This document shows positions 17,321 through 26,134 of a DNA stretch of 52,277 nt, in pieces (within the stretch, counting starts at the first letter, position 1; each line of letters opens with the position of its first letter). The position numbers were made by a program, and so were the translations under genes. This DNA comes from Anaerolineales bacterium (GTDB taxonomy: Bacteria; Chloroflexota; Anaerolineae; Anaerolineales; Villigracilaceae), in NCBI GenBank assembly GCA_017882145.1, contig JADGQB010000003.1, forward strand, positions 1-52,277. Reading direction: 5' to 3'. The notes under the pieces are model-generated. The model did no database searches and was not told where the DNA came from. It saw nothing but the letters and a program-made list of their open reading frames with translations.

Positions 17321-18772
17321 TTATTTAGACTCCAATGAGGATATGATTTTTGACATTTCCAGCTTGATTTTTTCATCCAATGGATCTGGCTGATGAGTCT
17401 CCAGTGTCTTCAAGGCCTTTGCAAGTGCCCAATCACGTGCATCATCCTTTTTCGTTTCCCACTCATTGTAAGGACGCCTATCCATGAACTGAGGCAGGAA
17501 GAGATCCCGCATATGTTTTAAGGTGTGCTTCTGCGAGAGAAAGTTACCTCCCGGTCCGACTGCCGCGATGGCATCCAGCGCCAAGGTTTCATCATCCACA
17601 ATAATTCCCTGCATTGTCTTGTGAATTATGGAAAAGAGCTCACAATCCATCATCATCTCGGCAAACGACCAGATACGGCTGCCGTGCAGGAACCCCACCC
17701 CCAGCAGCATATCCGACATGACAATACATGCCATGAAAGTCGACAGGCTGTTTTCAATCCCGGCCTGCCAGTTCGGCTCCTTGGCGCCGGTTGCAAAAGA
17801 ACCCATGGAAAGAGGAATATCATAAAAATCGGATAATACATTGGTTGCCGCACCGTAGAGGAAATCCTCCGGTCCGCCACCCGTATAGGCACCGGTGCGC
17901 AGATCGGAAGCAGTTTGTGCGGCTGCATAGAAGACGGGAGCACCCGGAAAAGCCAACTGGATCAAGGCCGTCCCGGCAATAACTTCGGCATTGCCGACTG
18001 CCAGGTTGCCTGCCAGTGTCGCTGGACCGGTCGTGAGGTTGGCTGCCATGCTCATAAAACCTGTTGGAATGCCATATTCACCGGCCACAAGCGCCGCATC
18101 CAGGCTGCCGCCATCGTGACCGAGCGGTGAAGCTGAACACTGCATCAACGATAGGACCGGCCTATGGCGTAACTTATCCTTGCCGCCTACCAACAGTCCT
18201 GCCATTTCGACAGCTGCGCGTGCCTCTTGTTCGTTATAGATCGACTCTGTCTGAACATGTTTGGTGGAGTTTTCCCAGATGGCTTTGATCTCGTGCAGAC
18301 CGCGCGTCTCGGGCGGCATATCCTGGGCCGATACCGGTACCCAATGAAAGCCTACTTCTTCTGTTGCATCAGCGATCAGGGAGATGTCGCGCACATCCTG
18401 TAAACACGAGACTCTCCGCTTTCCGCTGTGGATATCAAGCACCTCCACACCGCAGCCATCTGTTCCCACAAAGACATGGTTGCCATCCAGAGGAAGATCC
18501 TGCTGAGGGTCACGTGCCGCCAATTGATAAACCGGTGGACAGGTTTTCAGCGCTTTTTCGATGAGTTCTGCCTTGGCACGAACAACCATCTTTTCGGCAT
18601 CCACCTGCGCGCCATTTGCCGCCCAAATTTCCAGGGCACGTTTGGATGGGAAGCGTACGCCAACTTTTTCTATGATCCACAAGGTGGCATCATGGATTTT
18701 CTTAACTTCCTGGGGTGTCAGGATCTCCAGATGCAGTTTTGGATTGGTAATGGATTTAATTTTTTTGGACAT
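17321..18772 (-). CDS. MttB-family corrinoid-dependent methyltransferase, paralog C
   Basis: This is a third 483-residue member of the family and the one next to the corrinoid protein gene (18 bases apart), so it may be the main partner. The segment matching the cofactor site reads FATGAKEPNWQAGIENS at about residues 326-342; the DAQ seen in A and B is replaced by NWQ. The C-terminal part FLSQKHTLKHMRDLFLPQ resembles FLGQKHTMKYLRTGE of paralog A, showing common descent. The stop is TAA and no amber codon occurs in frame. GGAG lies eight bases before the ATG. The substrate is unknown. Confidence 0.92.
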   Translation of the reverse strand: MSKKIKSITNPKLHLEILTPQEVKKIHDATLWIIEKVGVRFPSKRALEIWAANGAQVDAEKMVVRAKAELIEKALKTCPPVYQLAARDPQQDLPLDGNHVFVGTDGCGVEVLDIHSGKRRVSCLQDVRDISLIADATEEVGFHWVPVSAQDMPPETRGLHEIKAIWENSTKHVQTESIYNEQEARAAVEMAGLLVGGKDKLRHRPVLSLMQCSASPLGHDGGSLDAALVAGEYGIPTGFMSMAANLTTGPATLAGNLAVGNAEVIAGTALIQLAFPGAPVFYAAAQTASDLRTGAYTGGGPEDFLYGAATNVLSDFYDIPLSMGSFATGAKEPNWQAGIENSLSTFMACIVMSDMLLGVGFLHGSRIWSFAEMMMDCELFSIIHKTMQGIIVDDETLALDAIAAVGPGGNFLSQKHTLKHMRDLFLPQFMDRRPYNEWETKKDDARDWALAKALKTLETHQPDPLDEKIKLEMSKIISSLESK

Positions 18773-18790
18773 GCCAAGCTCCGGGTCCGT

Positions 18791-19441
18791 TCAGACTACT
18801 CCAACCAGTCTCTTGGCTAATCCAACCGCGCCAATGGCATCTTCCGAATAACCATCCGCTTCGATTTTTTGGACCCAATCCTTCGTAACCGGGGCGCCGC
18901 CCACCATCACCTTAACTTTCTTGCGGAGTCCGAGCTTATCCAGTTCATCAATTACTTCCTTCTGTTTAACCATGGTGGTTGTAAGAAGAGCACTCAGGCC
19001 GACCAGGTCTGCATCCACTTCCTTGACTTTCTCGATAATCTTAGCCGTAGGTACGTCCACACCCAGATCATAGACCTGGAAGCCGGAGGCTGAGAGCATT
19101 GTCCCAACCAGAGTCTTGCCAATTTCGTGGATATCGCCTTCGACGGTCGCCAGAACCACCTTGCCATAGACCTGGCGTGAGGTACCCCGTTTCTGCATTT
19201 CCGGCTCCAACGTTGCGACTGCGGCCTTCATTGCCTCGCCTGCCATCACCAATTCCGGAAGGAATGCCTGGCCGCAAGCAAAACTTTCACCTACCTGATT
19301 GACACCCACTACGAAACCTTTCGAAATGGCTTCCAATGGATCAATGCCAGAATCGATCGCTTGTTTCGCTAATGCGATGGCAGCGTCAGAATCGCCGTCT
19401 AGGATGCTCTGGGACATTTTCTGGAAGAGTTCATCAGTCAT
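18791..19441 (-). CDS. Corrinoid (B12-binding) protein, MttC/MtgC-like
   Basis: This 216-residue protein carries the corrinoid cofactor that accepts the methyl group from the MttB-family enzymes. It has the usual two parts: a four-helix cap domain (about 1-88) and a Rossmann-like B12-binding domain (about 92-216). The cobalt ligand motif D103-x-H105-x2-G108 is present in GDIHEIG, with GLSALLTTTM and VMVGGAPVT as the second and third binding signatures. ATG 19441 is preceded by AGGAG at seven bases; a start at 19459 would add six residues without a better site. It is the first gene of the long minus-strand operon. RACo at 665-2308 is its probable activator. Confidence 0.95.
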   Translation of the reverse strand: MTDELFQKMSQSILDGDSDAAIALAKQAIDSGIDPLEAISKGFVVGVNQVGESFACGQAFLPELVMAGEAMKAAVATLEPEMQKRGTSRQVYGKVVLATVEGDIHEIGKTLVGTMLSASGFQVYDLGVDVPTAKIIEKVKEVDADLVGLSALLTTTMVKQKEVIDELDKLGLRKKVKVMVGGAPVTKDWVQKIEADGYSEDAIGAVGLAKRLVGVV

Positions 19442-19562
19442 GGAATGCTCCTTCTGCATATAAAAAAATTAAAATTTAGGATTATGGAAATGTTTGATTA
19501 CGTGAATTTAATGGCAAATAATCCGGCCGCCCGAACTTCAGGTTCAGACAGCATTGATTATA

Positions 19563-20018
19563 CTAACCCTTCTCAAAAATCCATCGATCCGAGTCGCGTT
19601 TCCAATCGACGAGTTCAGCGGGGCTGAACCACAGCGCGACTTCTATTTCGCCATTCTCAACCGAGTCGGAAGCATGCGTCAGGTTGCGGCCTACTTCCAG
19701 GGCAAAATCGTGGCGGATGGAACCGGGGGCAGCTTCGGTGGGACGGGTGGCCCCCATCGTCTGGCGGATAGCTGCAACTGCATTTGGGCCTTCCCAGGCC
19801 ATCGCCATGACCGGAGCGGAGGTTATATATTCGATCAAACCATTATAAAAAGGTTTTCCTTTATGGATGGCATAATGGGTTTCCGCCAGTTCCTGGCTTA
19901 CTTGAATGAACTTGGCGGCAACCAACCGTAATCCACGATTTTCGAGCCGTCCAATGACCTCGCCAATCAGTCCGCGTTGAACACCATCAGGTTTGACGAG
20001 CACCAGCGTTCGTTCCAT
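19563..20018 (-). CDS. ndk: Nucleoside diphosphate kinase
   Basis: The 151-residue enzyme moves the gamma phosphate of ATP to other nucleoside diphosphates, keeping NTP and dNTP pools balanced. The active site NLTHASDS carries His115, which is phosphorylated during catalysis, and the N-terminus ERTLVLVKPDGVQRGLIGE is typical. Length is standard. The start has a strong GAGGAGAGG site. A terminator-like hairpin with a T-run lies just before it, so ndk probably has its own promoter or is controlled by read-through. It is followed after about 120 bases by the corrinoid operon on the same strand, which seems functionally unrelated. Confidence 0.97.
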   Translation of the reverse strand: MERTLVLVKPDGVQRGLIGEVIGRLENRGLRLVAAKFIQVSQELAETHYAIHKGKPFYNGLIEYITSAPVMAMAWEGPNAVAAIRQTMGATRPTEAAPGSIRHDFALEVGRNLTHASDSVENGEIEVALWFSPAELVDWKRDSDRWIFEKG

Positions 20019-20035
20019 TCAATCCTCTCCTCATC

Positions 20036-20071
20036 AAAAAATGACCTCGAGGCGTAGATTACCCCGAGGTC
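20036..20071 (-). terminator. Intrinsic terminator between the TPR gene and ndk
   Basis: On the minus strand GACCTCGGGG (from 20071) pairs with CCTCGAGGTC (to 20043) over ten positions with one G-U pair, and is followed by ATTTTTT. It would end transcription of the large TPR gene. As it lies only about 20 bases before the ndk start, it may also act as an attenuator in a longer ndk leader. Confidence 0.8.
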
Positions 20072-20136
20072 GTATACCAGCATTTACCCTCTTGGAATGG
20101 CAATTCCCAAAAAGCTGCAAGGAATACTGATCCACA

Positions 20137-23100
20137 TCACCGTAATAATTCCTCGGCTTTTGTGTAGGCATCCAACGCATCCTGCAAGCGATTGGCTCGC
20201 ATGTAGGCGTCACCCAGGGTCTGCCAGATGATCACATCCACCGGGTAGCGATAAATGGCTTCCCGCAGATCGTGGATGACTTCTTCTAATAAACGGCCCT
20301 TCCTGATAAGCTTCGAATACAACTTCATTGACTCAGCTAATGAATTTTGATCAAGGACTGACTGGGCGCTGGACAAAAGCTCAGCATCCTTATCTAGTGC
20401 CGGAACCAGTGAGAGCATGCCGGTCTGTTTCAAGGTTGGAGGAATAACAGGCGCCTTCCTTGCAAAAGAGACAGGCTCAACCGGTGCTAAAGATTCATCT
20501 GGTGGCACGATTTCTGAAGCCGGGAAAGGTTCGATGACGGGTGGAGGCTCTACAGCCTGGAGCGATTCCGGGTGCGTTAAAGTTTCCGGAAGCTCTTCCG
20601 GTTTCGCTTCGGCCGGGACCCATTCCTCGGGCACGGTCGGAACTGCCTGACTGTCAGCCAGGGTATTTTCATCCACCCAGGCGGGCATCGAAGGTTCTGG
20701 ACCGGATTCGACCTGATCCAGGGGCGCGGGCTGGCGCAACCACTCAGGTAGATCTTCAGCCGGTTTGGAAGATCCTACCGGAGCAACCGGTTTTTCAATA
20801 TCCCTCAACCAGTCAGGTAATTCCTCGGCAGGCGCAGCAGGTTGTATTTCACTCGGTGTATCGGAAGGTTTCGTACCGATGGCTTCTTCCACATCCTTCT
20901 TACTTAACCAGGAAGTTATAGTAATATCGCTTTCATCTGCGACGGACTCAGGCTTGGCTGGGATGGTTTCCTCGGGAGTAGAAACTACAGGGTTTTCATC
21001 CGCTTCCACTTTGGTCCAATCCAGGTCTGGTTCCTGGGCAGATATCGAACCCACCGCCGGCTCTTCCGTTTTTGTATCTTCACTGCCTGAAAGTTCTTCC
21101 AACCAAGCCAATTGATCTTCTTCCTGGGCAGCCGGTGGGGCTGCCATTTCCGGCTTCTCCTCGGATGGAGGCAGTTCTTCCATTCCGGAAACAGGTTCAT
21201 CCGGTGGGGTAATAGGCATCGATTCGACTGGTTTGGCATACAAGCCAAGCGGCTCGAGGGGCAGAGTCCCTTGGGGGCTTCGAGGGGTCTCCTGATCAGT
21301 CGGTGCTGGAGTCTCAACCAAGGGTTCATCAGGGTGCCGCAGCCAATCGGGCATCTCAGCCGAGCGATCCAGAGGATTCGTCAGCAGTTCCTCAGGCTTG
21401 GCACCCTGTTTGGCAGCCAGGCTTTCCAACCAGCCCATCGCGTCGTCCTCAATATTGAGTGGTTTGACCTCGCCGCTAGGCCGGAAGGTTTCGCCGGCAG
21501 TTCCTGTTGAAGAGGCCTTGACTGGTTCCTGGACAACAGGTTTCTGGATGACAGGTTCAGGTTGCACAGGTGGTTGGGGAACAGGTTGTTCTGTTACAGG
21601 TAGCTCTGATACAGGTTGTTCAATTACAGGTTGATCAGCGACAGGTTGTTCTGTTTCAGGCTGTTCCATTACTGGTTGTTCCGCGACAGATTGTTCCGTG
21701 ACAGGATGTTCGCTGGTTTCCGCCAGATTCATTGCTTCAGAAGCAGCCGCAGCCGCGGCTGCCGCACGCGCACCCATACCCGTCAGGAAATCCGGGAAAG
21801 CCTCGGCCCCTTCGATGGGAGCCGCTACGGTCGGCGGTTCGATCGAAGAATCCATGACGGGTACTTCAGCTTTCGTTGCTTCAGGCGCTGCATTGGATTC
21901 AATGGCAGCTTCTTGAAGAAGCACGGATTCCAACCCACCTGGAGTTTCTGGCAGGGTTGCCGGCTCAGATTCGGCGGGTTGCGCGGTTTCTTCCTGCTTT
22001 TGCCTGATTGATTTCAGCCAATCCGGAACATTTTCTTCACTTGGCTGAGCTTCTTGTGGCTGCTGAGTTTCCATATTTTCCTCAGCGGAAGCTTCCGCTG
22101 GGTTTATGGATGAAAGCCAATTCGGGACGGTGTTTTCCAAACTTTCTGGCTGGGGTTCAACTGGCAGTTGTGGTTCTTTTTGTTCCTCAGCGGAAGTTAC
22201 CGCGGGTGCCAGTGAAGACAGCCAATCCGGGACGGTGCTTTCCAAGCTTTCTGGCTGAGGTTCGACTGGCTGTTGAGGTTCTTTTTGTTCCTCAGCGGAA
22301 GTTTCCGCAGGTGCCAGGGAAGACAGCCAATCCGGGGCAGCGCTTTCCATGTTTTCTGGCTGAGCTTCAACTGGCGGTTGGGGTTCTTTTTGTTCCTCAG
22401 CGGAAGTTTCCGCGGGTGCCAGCGAAGACAGCCAATCCGGGACGGCGCTTTCCATACTTTCTGACTGGGATTCGACTGGCGGTTGAGGTTCCTTCTGTTC
22501 CTCACCCGACGGTTCGTCTGCAGTTAAGGAAGCAAGCCAATCCGGCAAGTTGCTTTCCATACTTTCTGGCTGAGGCTCTACTGGAAGTCTAGGTTCTTGA
22601 TGTTCTTCGCTCAATGCTTCGTCTGGAGCTAAAGTAGAAAGCCAAGCCGCGTCGGCATTCTCCATACTTTCTGGCTGAGTTTCGGCTTGCGATTGGGGTT
22701 CTTTATTTTCCTCCCCAATTGCATCTGTTTGAGCCAGGGAAGACTGCCAATCCGGGGTATCTGTCCCCATCGCAGCCTGAGATTCTTCCAGCTTCTTAGG
22801 TTCCACGAGAGTCTCGCCGGCTGCATCTTGGGGGGCAATGGATTTAAGCCAATCCGGAATATCATCATCTTCTGCTGATTGAGGCTCAATTGGCTGTTTG
22901 GGTTCATTTTGCATCGCAATGAAGGTATCCGCTGAATCCACCGGCTTGAGATCTTCAGGCACATATTCGTGCCTCTCGGCCTGAGGCCCGGCGATATCCT
23001 GGGTAGTAATAGATGCCACCGCGGCTGCGCCTGCAGGAGCAATACCTTTGAGCCAATCTGGGATATTATCCTCTTCTGCAGGTTGAATTTCTTCAGGATT

Positions 23101-24714
23101 TTGAGGTTGCTCCTGCCCATCCTTGACAGGATTCGCAGAATCTAGCTGCCCATCCTGATCCCAAGCGCTCAGGTCTGGCGCATATTTGGACTCGGAAACC
23201 TCGGAAGACATGGGTTTGAGAAAATCCGGAAGATCTTCGCCGCCCATAGGTCGAGGCTCAGCCGTCTCCGGGGGTGCAATCTGTTCCGGCCTGGAATTAT
23301 CGGCAGAATTCATGGGAGTAAGCCAATCCGGAAGATCTTTGCTGCCCATTGGTTGAGTCTCATCCGTCTCCTGGGATGCAATCTGCTCCGGCTTGGAATT
23401 ATCAGCTGAATCCATGGGAGTAAGCCAATCCGGAACCTCTTCGCTGCTTACAGGTTGAGGCTCGACCGTCTCCGAGGATGCAGGCTGCTCAAGCCCAGCA
23501 TTATCTGCTGAACCCATGGGAGTAAGCCAATCAGGAAGGCCTGCCTCATTCATAGGCAGAGGTTCCACCGGTTCTTCGGGTTCCTTGTCGGCGGTATTGC
23601 TGGCTTCAGCCGGAGCCATGGACATCATCCATTCAGGAATCTCGGCTTTGGCAATCGGTTCCTGTGGAAGTTCTTCCCCCGCATTAGCAGGAGCTTCTTC
23701 TGCCTTGCCAGTCGAGTCCTGCCAACCAGCAGAGCGCATCCAGTCTGGAATGGTGCTCGCAGCGGCATCATTCGCAGCTACAGGCCCAGGTTCTAAAGCC
23801 GGTGGTGTGGAAGCAGTTGACTCGTCTGCAGCCGGTGAGGATTGCATCCATTCAGGGATAGGTTCTGCCTGCTTCTCATTGTTGACCTTGATTCCCAGCG
23901 AAGAAGACCAATCCGGTTTGGAGCCGGCCGGCATCGCGCCGGACCGGTAATCAAGTCGCTCAATGTTCACAGCCGAATCGGCGACCTTATCCGAAGCAAA
24001 AACAGAATCTATTGCGAAACTTGAATAGGGATCTAGTTGTTGCAAGCGGTTACGATATACCGGCCCATTATCGGCGCGTGCTGTTCCAGGGAGTACATCC
24101 ACCAGGACGCGCAAAGCATCCATACAATATGGATATTTCTTAAGCAGGCCGGCTGCAATTTCCGCAGCTTCAACCTTTTGCCCGGAACGATAATAGGCGC
24201 GTGCCAACATAACCTGTAAATCCGGGCGATTCTGGTCATCGGCCAATACGGAGCGTATCTCAGCGATGGCTTGATTAAAAAGCTCGCCTTGAGAATACAT
24301 GTTGGCCAATGCATCGCGACTCAAACGAATTTTGGAGGGCTCGACCCCATCCCGGCGCCCAAAGAGGCGGCGCAGCTCACCCTGGATGGCCGAGTTGGAT
24401 GGCTGGACCTCAAAAGCACGTTCCATATGCCAGATGGCATCATCCAATCTTCCCTGGTCATCGCGGATGATGCTCATACCAACATGTGACACAAAATCGT
24501 CCGGAACGGCCATGAGAACGCGTTCGAAGATATCGGCTGCGTCTGTATAACGCCGGGCTTCCAGAAAGCTTTTCCCCAGCAGCCGGTAGGTTTCGAGGTG
24601 CATTGGATAAGTTTTGAGGATATGCTGGCAATGAGCGACAGCCTCATCCAATTGCCCACCCTCGATCATACTTTCGATTTCACGATTGTAAACACGCAGG
24701 AACACTGTTTCCAT
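20137..24714 (-). CDS. Giant TPR protein with about 25 P-D-W-L type motifs
   Basis: The 1525-residue product has TPR helices at the N-terminus (about residues 10-215) and again at the C-terminus (about 1435-1525). Between them is a long acidic region, poor in structure and rich in Pro, Glu, Ser and Ala. Within it the short pattern [hydrophobic]-P-[DE]-W-[LM] recurs about 25 times, for example IPDWMRS, LPDWLTPM, IPDWLKSIAP, VPDWLSSLAP and LPDWLRDI. Seven-residue spacing is absent, so this is not a coiled coil; the pattern looks like repeated docking peptides on a flexible chain. There is no signal peptide or membrane helix, so it is probably a cytoplasmic scaffold. AGGAG precedes the ATG and a good promoter lies just upstream. 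I do not know a characterised relative. Confidence 0.85.
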   Translation of the reverse strand: METVFLRVYNREIESMIEGGQLDEAVAHCQHILKTYPMHLETYRLLGKSFLEARRYTDAADIFERVLMAVPDDFVSHVGMSIIRDDQGRLDDAIWHMERAFEVQPSNSAIQGELRRLFGRRDGVEPSKIRLSRDALANMYSQGELFNQAIAEIRSVLADDQNRPDLQVMLARAYYRSGQKVEAAEIAAGLLKKYPYCMDALRVLVDVLPGTARADNGPVYRNRLQQLDPYSSFAIDSVFASDKVADSAVNIERLDYRSGAMPAGSKPDWSSSLGIKVNNEKQAEPIPEWMQSSPAADESTASTPPALEPGPVAANDAAASTIPDWMRSAGWQDSTGKAEEAPANAGEELPQEPIAKAEIPEWMMSMAPAEASNTADKEPEEPVEPLPMNEAGLPDWLTPMGSADNAGLEQPASSETVEPQPVSSEEVPDWLTPMDSADNSKPEQIASQETDETQPMGSKDLPDWLTPMNSADNSRPEQIAPPETAEPRPMGGEDLPDFLKPMSSEVSESKYAPDLSAWDQDGQLDSANPVKDGQEQPQNPEEIQPAEEDNIPDWLKGIAPAGAAAVASITTQDIAGPQAERHEYVPEDLKPVDSADTFIAMQNEPKQPIEPQSAEDDDIPDWLKSIAPQDAAGETLVEPKKLEESQAAMGTDTPDWQSSLAQTDAIGEENKEPQSQAETQPESMENADAAWLSTLAPDEALSEEHQEPRLPVEPQPESMESNLPDWLASLTADEPSGEEQKEPQPPVESQSESMESAVPDWLSSLAPAETSAEEQKEPQPPVEAQPENMESAAPDWLSSLAPAETSAEEQKEPQQPVEPQPESLESTVPDWLSSLAPAVTSAEEQKEPQLPVEPQPESLENTVPNWLSSINPAEASAEENMETQQPQEAQPSEENVPDWLKSIRQKQEETAQPAESEPATLPETPGGLESVLLQEAAIESNAAPEATKAEVPVMDSSIEPPTVAAPIEGAEAFPDFLTGMGARAAAAAAAASEAMNLAETSEHPVTEQSVAEQPVMEQPETEQPVADQPVIEQPVSELPVTEQPVPQPPVQPEPVIQKPVVQEPVKASSTGTAGETFRPSGEVKPLNIEDDAMGWLESLAAKQGAKPEELLTNPLDRSAEMPDWLRHPDEPLVETPAPTDQETPRSPQGTLPLEPLGLYAKPVESMPITPPDEPVSGMEELPPSEEKPEMAAPPAAQEEDQLAWLEELSGSEDTKTEEPAVGSISAQEPDLDWTKVEADENPVVSTPEETIPAKPESVADESDITITSWLSKKDVEEAIGTKPSDTPSEIQPAAPAEELPDWLRDIEKPVAPVGSSKPAEDLPEWLRQPAPLDQVESGPEPSMPAWVDENTLADSQAVPTVPEEWVPAEAKPEELPETLTHPESLQAVEPPPVIEPFPASEIVPPDESLAPVEPVSFARKAPVIPPTLKQTGMLSLVPALDKDAELLSSAQSVLDQNSLAESMKLYSKLIRKGRLLEEVIHDLREAIYRYPVDVIIWQTLGDAYMRANRLQDALDAYTKAEELLR
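21520..21720 (-). repeat. Short repeats coding for P-V-x-E-Q units
   Basis: A stretch of about 200 bases in the TPR gene is made of imperfect 15-base units on the plus-strand pattern GACAGGTTGTTC, coding for repeated EQPV-like pentapeptides. It probably arose by slipped-strand duplication. Confidence 0.7.
22085..22640 (-). repeat. 105-base tandem repeats inside the TPR gene
   Basis: About five imperfect copies of a 105-base unit (35 codons) lie in this stretch. The plus-strand marker GACAGCCAATCCGG recurs at intervals of 105 bases (near 22217, 22322 and 22427). Each unit codes for one PDWLSSLAP motif and an acidic EEQKEPQ linker. The high similarity between copies points to recent duplication, so copy number may vary between strains. 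Confidence 0.8.
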
Positions 24715-24731
24715 AGCGCACTCCTGGCTAT

Positions 24732-24760
24732 ATTATGCACTAATCTTTACTATTACGCAA
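24732..24760 (-). promoter_or_regulatory. Candidate promoter of the TPR gene
   Basis: On the minus strand TTGCGT (24760-24755) and CATAAT (24737-24732) are spaced by 17 bases, a good sigma-70-type match. Transcription would start about 10 bases before the ATG. The inverted repeat TTTACTAT/ATAGTAAA (24746-24753 and 24772-24779) spans the -35 box and could be an operator. Confidence 0.6.
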
Positions 24761-24800
24761 TCGCATTTTTGATAGTAAAAGCCTCATACTTTTATTATCA

Positions 24801-26096
24801 TCAACTATAGAATAGAGGCAGGGATGGTACAGGCTGAGCACTCCATTTAAAAGCAGACATGACAGTCTCACGAGCCTCGGCCTGCTTTGCCTTATCGTTG
24901 GCATGGATCGTGAAGAGCGGTTGATTCTTTTCCACAAAATCCCCAACTTTTCGATGAATGATAAATCCGACCGCGTGGTCCACGGGATCACCTTTTTTGG
25001 CGCGTCCCGCGCCCAGTGTGACGGCAGCTTCCCCAATGATTCGGGCATTCACCTCGGCGAGATAACCACTCTGGTTGGCTTTGACTACTTCAATGAACTG
25101 TGCAACAGGGAATTTTCGCGTGTCATCCACAAAAGAGACATCCCCGTCCTGAGCGACAACCAGAAGGCAAAATTTCTTGAGAGCGGTTCCCGAGGAAATG
25201 GCCAGCTCTGCCATCCGACGCCCGGCTATAAGGTCGGGAGCGCGCCGGCCTAAAACCAGCATATGCGCGCTGACATGCAGACAGTGTTCGCGGAAATCGG
25301 CCGGGCCGGCTCCTTTAAGAGTATCAACCGCCTCGAGTACTTCCAAAGTATTGCCGACAGCCTGGCCCAGGGGCTGGTTCATATCCGAGAGTAAGGTAAC
25401 AACCTGGCGTCCGGCAAGTTTGCCGATATCGACCATAAGTCCGGAAAGTGCCCGCGCTTCCGCAAGTGTTTCCATGAATGCCCCTAAACCGACCTTTACA
25501 TCCAGCAGGATCGCCTGGGCCCCGGCAGCAATTTTCTTGCTCATAATAGAGGAGGCGATCAACGGGATGGACTGAACCGTACCGGTCACATCCCGAAGCG
25601 CATACAGTTTGCCATCTGCGGGGGCCAGGTCGAGACTTTGACCGGCCAATACAATGCCGATATCCTTTAGTTGTTGTTTGAATTCGTCCGTGCTCAAATT
25701 AACTCGAAAACCGGGGATGGATTCAATCTTATCGAGGGTTCCGCCGCTGAAACCCAGCCCGCGCCCTGACATTTTCCCGACTGGCAGCCCGCAAGCGGCC
25801 ACCACAGGCAGTACGACCAGTGTAGTCTTATCCCCCACTCCCCCAGATGAATGCTTATCGACCGCGATATCTACAACGTCCGACAGATCAAGTATTTCAC
25901 CGGAATGGGCCATTGCCAGGGTCAGGGCAACTGTTTCGCGTGGAGTCATCCCGTTAAGCAGCACAGCCATCGCCCAGGCCGAAACCTGGTAATCGGGGAT
26001 TTCTCCGGTTGTGAAACCATCCACGAAGAATTTGAGCTCATCACTGGTCAACTCCCCTTTTTCACGCTTCTTGATGATCACATCCACCGCACGCAT
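24801..26096 (-). CDS. deoA: Thymidine / pyrimidine-nucleoside phosphorylase
   Basis: The 431-residue enzyme splits thymidine (and possibly uridine) with phosphate into the base and deoxyribose 1-phosphate. Signatures are VDKHSSGGVGDKTT in the phosphate site and GRGLGFSGGTLDKIES, the family pattern. The N-terminal alpha domain, the large alpha/beta domain and the C-terminal domain (from about 345, with the GRAKKGDPVDHAVG segment) are all present. GGAGTG lies before the ATG. Substrate breadth (DeoA or broader Pdp type) cannot be decided here, so the symbol is approximate. It forms a minus-strand run with the two genes upstream and may recycle thymidine. Confidence 0.95.
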   Translation of the reverse strand: MRAVDVIIKKREKGELTSDELKFFVDGFTTGEIPDYQVSAWAMAVLLNGMTPRETVALTLAMAHSGEILDLSDVVDIAVDKHSSGGVGDKTTLVVLPVVAACGLPVGKMSGRGLGFSGGTLDKIESIPGFRVNLSTDEFKQQLKDIGIVLAGQSLDLAPADGKLYALRDVTGTVQSIPLIASSIMSKKIAAGAQAILLDVKVGLGAFMETLAEARALSGLMVDIGKLAGRQVVTLLSDMNQPLGQAVGNTLEVLEAVDTLKGAGPADFREHCLHVSAHMLVLGRRAPDLIAGRRMAELAISSGTALKKFCLLVVAQDGDVSFVDDTRKFPVAQFIEVVKANQSGYLAEVNARIIGEAAVTLGAGRAKKGDPVDHAVGFIIHRKVGDFVEKNQPLFTIHANDKAKQAEARETVMSAFKWSAQPVPSLPLFYS

Positions 26097-26134
26097 AGAT
26101 CACTCCATATTTTATTTGAGTATTGTAACGTATT

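Noticed and set aside
6831-18772. Pyrrolysine use in the MttB-family genes
   Set aside because: No in-frame amber codon occurs, and the stops are TAA, TGA and TAA at normal family length.
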